From Actinomycetes bacterium (lineage in GTDB: Bacteria > Actinomycetota > Thermoleophilia > Gaiellales > Gaiellaceae), in contig JANXXF010000428.1 in NCBI GenBank assembly GCA_025350775.1, forward strand, positions 1 to 16,130: a stretch of 16,130 nucleotides of DNA, written 5' to 3'. Numbering within the stretch: position 1 is the stretch's first letter; each line of letters begins with the position of its first letter. The notes beneath the pieces are model-generated. The model saw only the letters and a list, made by a program, of their open reading frames with translations. It made no database searches and was not told the DNA's origin. This document shows, piece by piece, positions 13,849 to 16,130 of this stretch. Made by a program: the position numbers and the translations under genes.

Positions 13849-14528
13849 CGCGGCCCCCGACCGAGCAGGAGGTGGCGCTCCGGGCACTCTGCCTCACTGC
13901 CGTCGCCGCAGCCGGGGCGTATGCGACGGTTCTGCTGGTCGAGCCGGAGTCGGCCGACGAGGTCTTCGAGGCGACAGCCGACCTGACCGACTGGCTCCAC
14001 GAGGACGGACTCTCGGTTGGGCTGTCGAGCCGTGAGCGCGCCCTGCTCCAGCATCCGCTCGAGGAGTGGTCGGAGGAGCAGCGGCTTGGCGCAGCGAGCC
14101 GTGGCGAATCGCTGGGGGTGTTGCTCTGGACGCTCTCGATCGTCGACGAGTTGCCACCGTGGGACGAGCCGTTCGACGCCGTCGAGCTCGCACCGCTCGG
14201 CGACTCGCTGGAGGAACTGCTCGAGCGGTCGCAGCTGCGCGGGAGGGACGAGATCGAGCGGGCGCGGGATCTCGCCGAGCTGTGGCAGTGGCGGGCAACG
14301 GCGGCCGGCCGTGATCTCGATGTGCTCGGCGGCACCGCGCGTGCAGCCTTCGACGCCGGTGACATCGGCGAGCTGATCGACGGGGACTTCCCCGTATTCG
14401 GCAAGGCCTACCGCGACCTCGACGCGAACGAGACGGCCCTGGCTGCGTCGATCGCCGCCGAGCGCCGCCATGCGCTCGCGTGGCTGTGCGGCCAGGCCGC
14501 CGACTGGGATCTCGTAGCCGGCGAGTAG
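13845..14528 (+). CDS. DUF4272 domain-containing protein
   Basis: A 227-aa soluble, acidic protein. The arrangement fits DUF4272: an N-terminal helical region, a central RGESLGVLLWTLSIVDELPPWDEPFD (86-111) and a C-terminal AASIAAERRHALAWLCGQAADWDLV. The ATG start is preceded by a -10 box with a 7-nt gap. Molecular function of this family is not established. The gene follows a DUF429 remnant and converges on the S13 carboxypeptidase gene with only 11 bp between stops; no terminator hairpin is visible there, only a direct repeat of GCGCGGGCGCG. Confidence 0.75.
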   Translation: MTRPPTEQEVALRALCLTAVAAAGAYATVLLVEPESADEVFEATADLTDWLHEDGLSVGLSSRERALLQHPLEEWSEEQRLGAASRGESLGVLLWTLSIVDELPPWDEPFDAVELAPLGDSLEELLERSQLRGRDEIERARDLAELWQWRATAAGRDLDVLGGTARAAFDAGDIGELIDGDFPVFGKAYRDLDANETALAASIAAERRHALAWLCGQAADWDLVAGE

Positions 14529-14539
14529 CGCGGGCGCGG

Positions 14540-16130
14540 TTAGTTCAGGCGCGGCGAGCGCGGGCGCGACTCGTGCAGGCTCTCGGCGAGCGTCTCGACG
14601 ACGCGATCCTGGAGCGCGTGCGCCGCCCACGAGTCGACAGGCGACCCGTTCGAGACAACCGCGAACGCGTACCGCTCGCCGACGTAGCCGGCCAGCGCCG
14701 AGGAGAGGTCGGTGGTGCCGGTCTTGGCGCGCACGATGCCGGCGGCGGCCCCTGCCTTCAGGCGACGGCGCAGAGTGCCCGTCACGCCACCGAGCGCGAG
14801 CGAGGCCTGGAGTGTCGGGGCGACGGCCGGGTCCTTCGCTGCCGCTGCGAGGATCGTTGCGAGCGTGCGGGCCGGCAGGCGATCGAGCGACGAGAGCCCA
14901 GAGCCGTCGGCGATGGTGACGCCGTCGAGCGGCACGCCCATCCTGGCGAGCTGCTCCTTGACGACCCGCGCGCCTGCCGCCGAGCTGCCCTGCCCGGCGA
15001 TGCGCAGGCCGAGGAGCTTCAGTGTTGTCTCGGCGACGTAGTTGTCGCTCCAGGTGCCCATCGCGGCGGCAAGCTCGGAGAGCGACGGCCCGTCGATCGA
15101 GGTGAGCAGGCGCGCCCCGGCTGCGGCGACGCCGGTGCGCGGCGGACCGCCGACGATGGTGCCGGCCCCCTGGAGCGCCTTGGTGAAGAGGACGGCTGCC
15201 GACGCCGCCGGGCCGGCAGCGCCGGCGATCCCGTCGACGACGAGCGCCGACAGCGGCGGGCTCTCCGCGAAGAGGAACTCCGGCTTCCAGCCGGGGCCGA
15301 GCCGCCGGGCATCGAACGCCGACTCGTCGGCGACCACCGACCCGGTGATCGTCGTCACGCCGAGCGAGCGCACCACGCCGGCCAGGCGGCCGAGCCCGGC
15401 CCCCGAGAGGCGCGGGTCGCCGTAGCCCTTGAGCACGATGTCGCCCCGGAGGACGCCGCCGACGATCGGTGCGGCCGTCAGCACGTCGGTGTGCGTGCGG
15501 AAGCCGGGGCCGAGTAGGCTGATCGCCGTCACGAGCAGCGGCAGCTTCGCCGTCGAGGCGGGGACGAGCGGCGTCTCGGCGTTCTGCTCGAAGACGGTGG
15601 CGCCGCTGACGAGGTCGATCACGGCGACGCCCGTAAGCCGCGCGGCCAGTGCCGGATCGGTGGCTGCGGCGGCGAGCTTGCCCTGCAGCACGGCGAGGGC
15701 GTTGCCCGTGAGGCGCGGCCCCTGCTCGACCACGGGCGGCGGGAGCGTCTTCGTCGCCGGCGGCGGAGTTGCGGGCGTCGACACGACGGGCGCGCCGGCG
15801 GGGACGGTTGCCGCTGCCGGGACGGTCGCCGCTGCCGGGACGGTCGCCGCGGGGCACGGCCGCGCCGGGATTCCGATCGTCGAGCCGAGAATCAGCAGCG
15901 AGTCGGGCTTCAGCCCGTTCGCCGCCGCAAGCATGCTGCGCGTGACGCCGAAGCGCTGCGCGACCGTCCACAGCGAGTCGCCCGCCGCCACCGGCAGCTT
16001 CTGTGCCGGGCACCAGGTCGCCGGCAGCCGGAGGCGCACCCCGCTGAGCAGCGGCTTCGTCGGGTCGAGGCGGTTCGTGCGCACGAGGTCGGTGAGCGTG
16101 ACGCCGAGCCGCCTGGCGATCGCGCTGAGC
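14540..16130 (-). CDS. dacB: D-Ala-D-Ala carboxypeptidase / PBP4 (peptidase S13) with N-terminal LysM domains, 5' end outside the window
   Basis: The frame is open to the right edge of the window, and 529 residues are visible. It begins inside a LysM repeat (LSAIARRLGVTLTDLVRTNR) followed by a second (AAGDSLWTVAQRFGVTRSML, about 48-88). These bind glycan chains of peptidoglycan. An Ala/Pro/Thr/Val linker (about 93-130) containing an 18-bp DNA repeat leads to the S13 catalytic domain (about 140-520). Its motifs are SxxK (STAK, 192-195), SDN (in TWSDNYVAETT) and KTG (in RAKTGTTDLSS), all intact. It is thus probably an active exported penicillin-binding protein that trims or cleaves peptide crosslinks. 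The signal peptide would be in the missing part. GTG codons inside the LysM region are not the true start. It converges on the DUF4272 gene. Confidence 0.92.
   Translation of the reverse strand, partial: LSAIARRLGVTLTDLVRTNRLDPTKPLLSGVRLRLPATWCPAQKLPVAAGDSLWTVAQRFGVTRSMLAAANGLKPDSLLILGSTIGIPARPCPAATVPAAATVPAAATVPAGAPVVSTPATPPPATKTLPPPVVEQGPRLTGNALAVLQGKLAAAATDPALAARLTGVAVIDLVSGATVFEQNAETPLVPASTAKLPLLVTAISLLGPGFRTHTDVLTAAPIVGGVLRGDIVLKGYGDPRLSGAGLGRLAGVVRSLGVTTITGSVVADESAFDARRLGPGWKPEFLFAESPPLSALVVDGIAGAAGPAASAAVLFTKALQGAGTIVGGPPRTGVAAAGARLLTSIDGPSLSELAAAMGTWSDNYVAETTLKLLGLRIAGQGSSAAGARVVKEQLARMGVPLDGVTIADGSGLSSLDRLPARTLATILAAAAKDPAVAPTLQASLALGGVTGTLRRRLKAGAAAGIVRAKTGTTDLSSALAGYVGERYAFAVVSNGSPVDSWAAHALQDRVVETLAESLHESRPRSPRLN
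15801..15854. repeat. 18-bp tandem repeat in the linker of the S13 carboxypeptidase gene
   Basis: The unit GGGACGGTTGCCGCTGCC (15801-15818) is repeated with one change at 15819-15836, and a third copy diverges at its end (15837-15854). It encodes AATVPA-type repeats in the flexible linker between the LysM and catalytic domains, where length variation should be tolerated. Confidence 0.88.

Noticed and set aside
13608..16013. 801-aa minus-strand open frame
   Set aside because: It overlaps the S13 carboxypeptidase in another frame and the DUF4272 and hydrolase genes in antisense; it is Arg/Ala/Gly-rich with no recognisable motif.

Overview
The window is a gene-dense, very GC-rich stretch of a bacterial chromosome. 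High GC, codon use dominated by G/C at third positions, a mycobacterial-type soluble transhydrogenase, and many genes with a TANNNT -10 box 6-9 nt before the start codon and no Shine-Dalgarno (leaderless transcripts) point to an Actinomycetota. A soil or environmental lineage such as Thermoleophilia is a guess. No tRNA, rRNA, CRISPR array, transposase or integrase was seen.

Layout. A 17-bp tandem repeat (29-113) lies just past the stop of sthA (138-1547, minus). A 63-bp divergent promoter region separates sthA from an ECHDC3-like crotonase (1611-2408, plus). Next is a two-gene cassette on the minus strand (2437-4196): an 88-aa or slightly longer unknown protein joined by an ATGA overlap to a 498-aa protein whose C-terminus looks like an ImmA/IrrE peptidase with a destroyed HExxH. 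The cassette is visibly AT-richer than its neighbours and is the best candidate for an acquired, undescribed system. A minus-strand block follows: an Asp/Glu-racemase-superfamily protein (4334-5080), an M24 aminopeptidase-P-like enzyme (5208-6323) and a cupin (6325-6684). The cupin and M24 genes form an operon with a 1-nt gap.

On the plus strand a 44-aa membrane peptide (6860-6994) overlaps an exported M23 peptidase (6991-8112). That gene runs tail-to-tail into a small basic protein (8089-8424, minus). A GST-like protein (8514-9161), an M20 amidohydrolase (9188-10501) and a two-helix membrane protein (10577-10816) are all on the minus strand. The plus strand then carries uppP (10961-11848), a fused tandem alpha/beta-hydrolase with no serine nucleophile in either half (11936-13708), a DUF429 remnant (about 13711-13848) and a DUF4272 protein (13845-14528). 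An S13 D-Ala-D-Ala carboxypeptidase with LysM domains (from 14540, minus) runs off the right edge.

How the genes relate: uppP, the M23 peptidase and the S13/LysM enzyme all serve the peptidoglycan envelope, but they are separately transcribed. The M24, cupin, racemase-like, M20, crotonase and GST genes look like small-molecule and amino-acid-derivative metabolism. Several predicted enzymes (crotonase, racemase-like, GST-like, double alpha/beta-hydrolase, ImmA-like) lack the canonical catalytic residues of their superfamilies.
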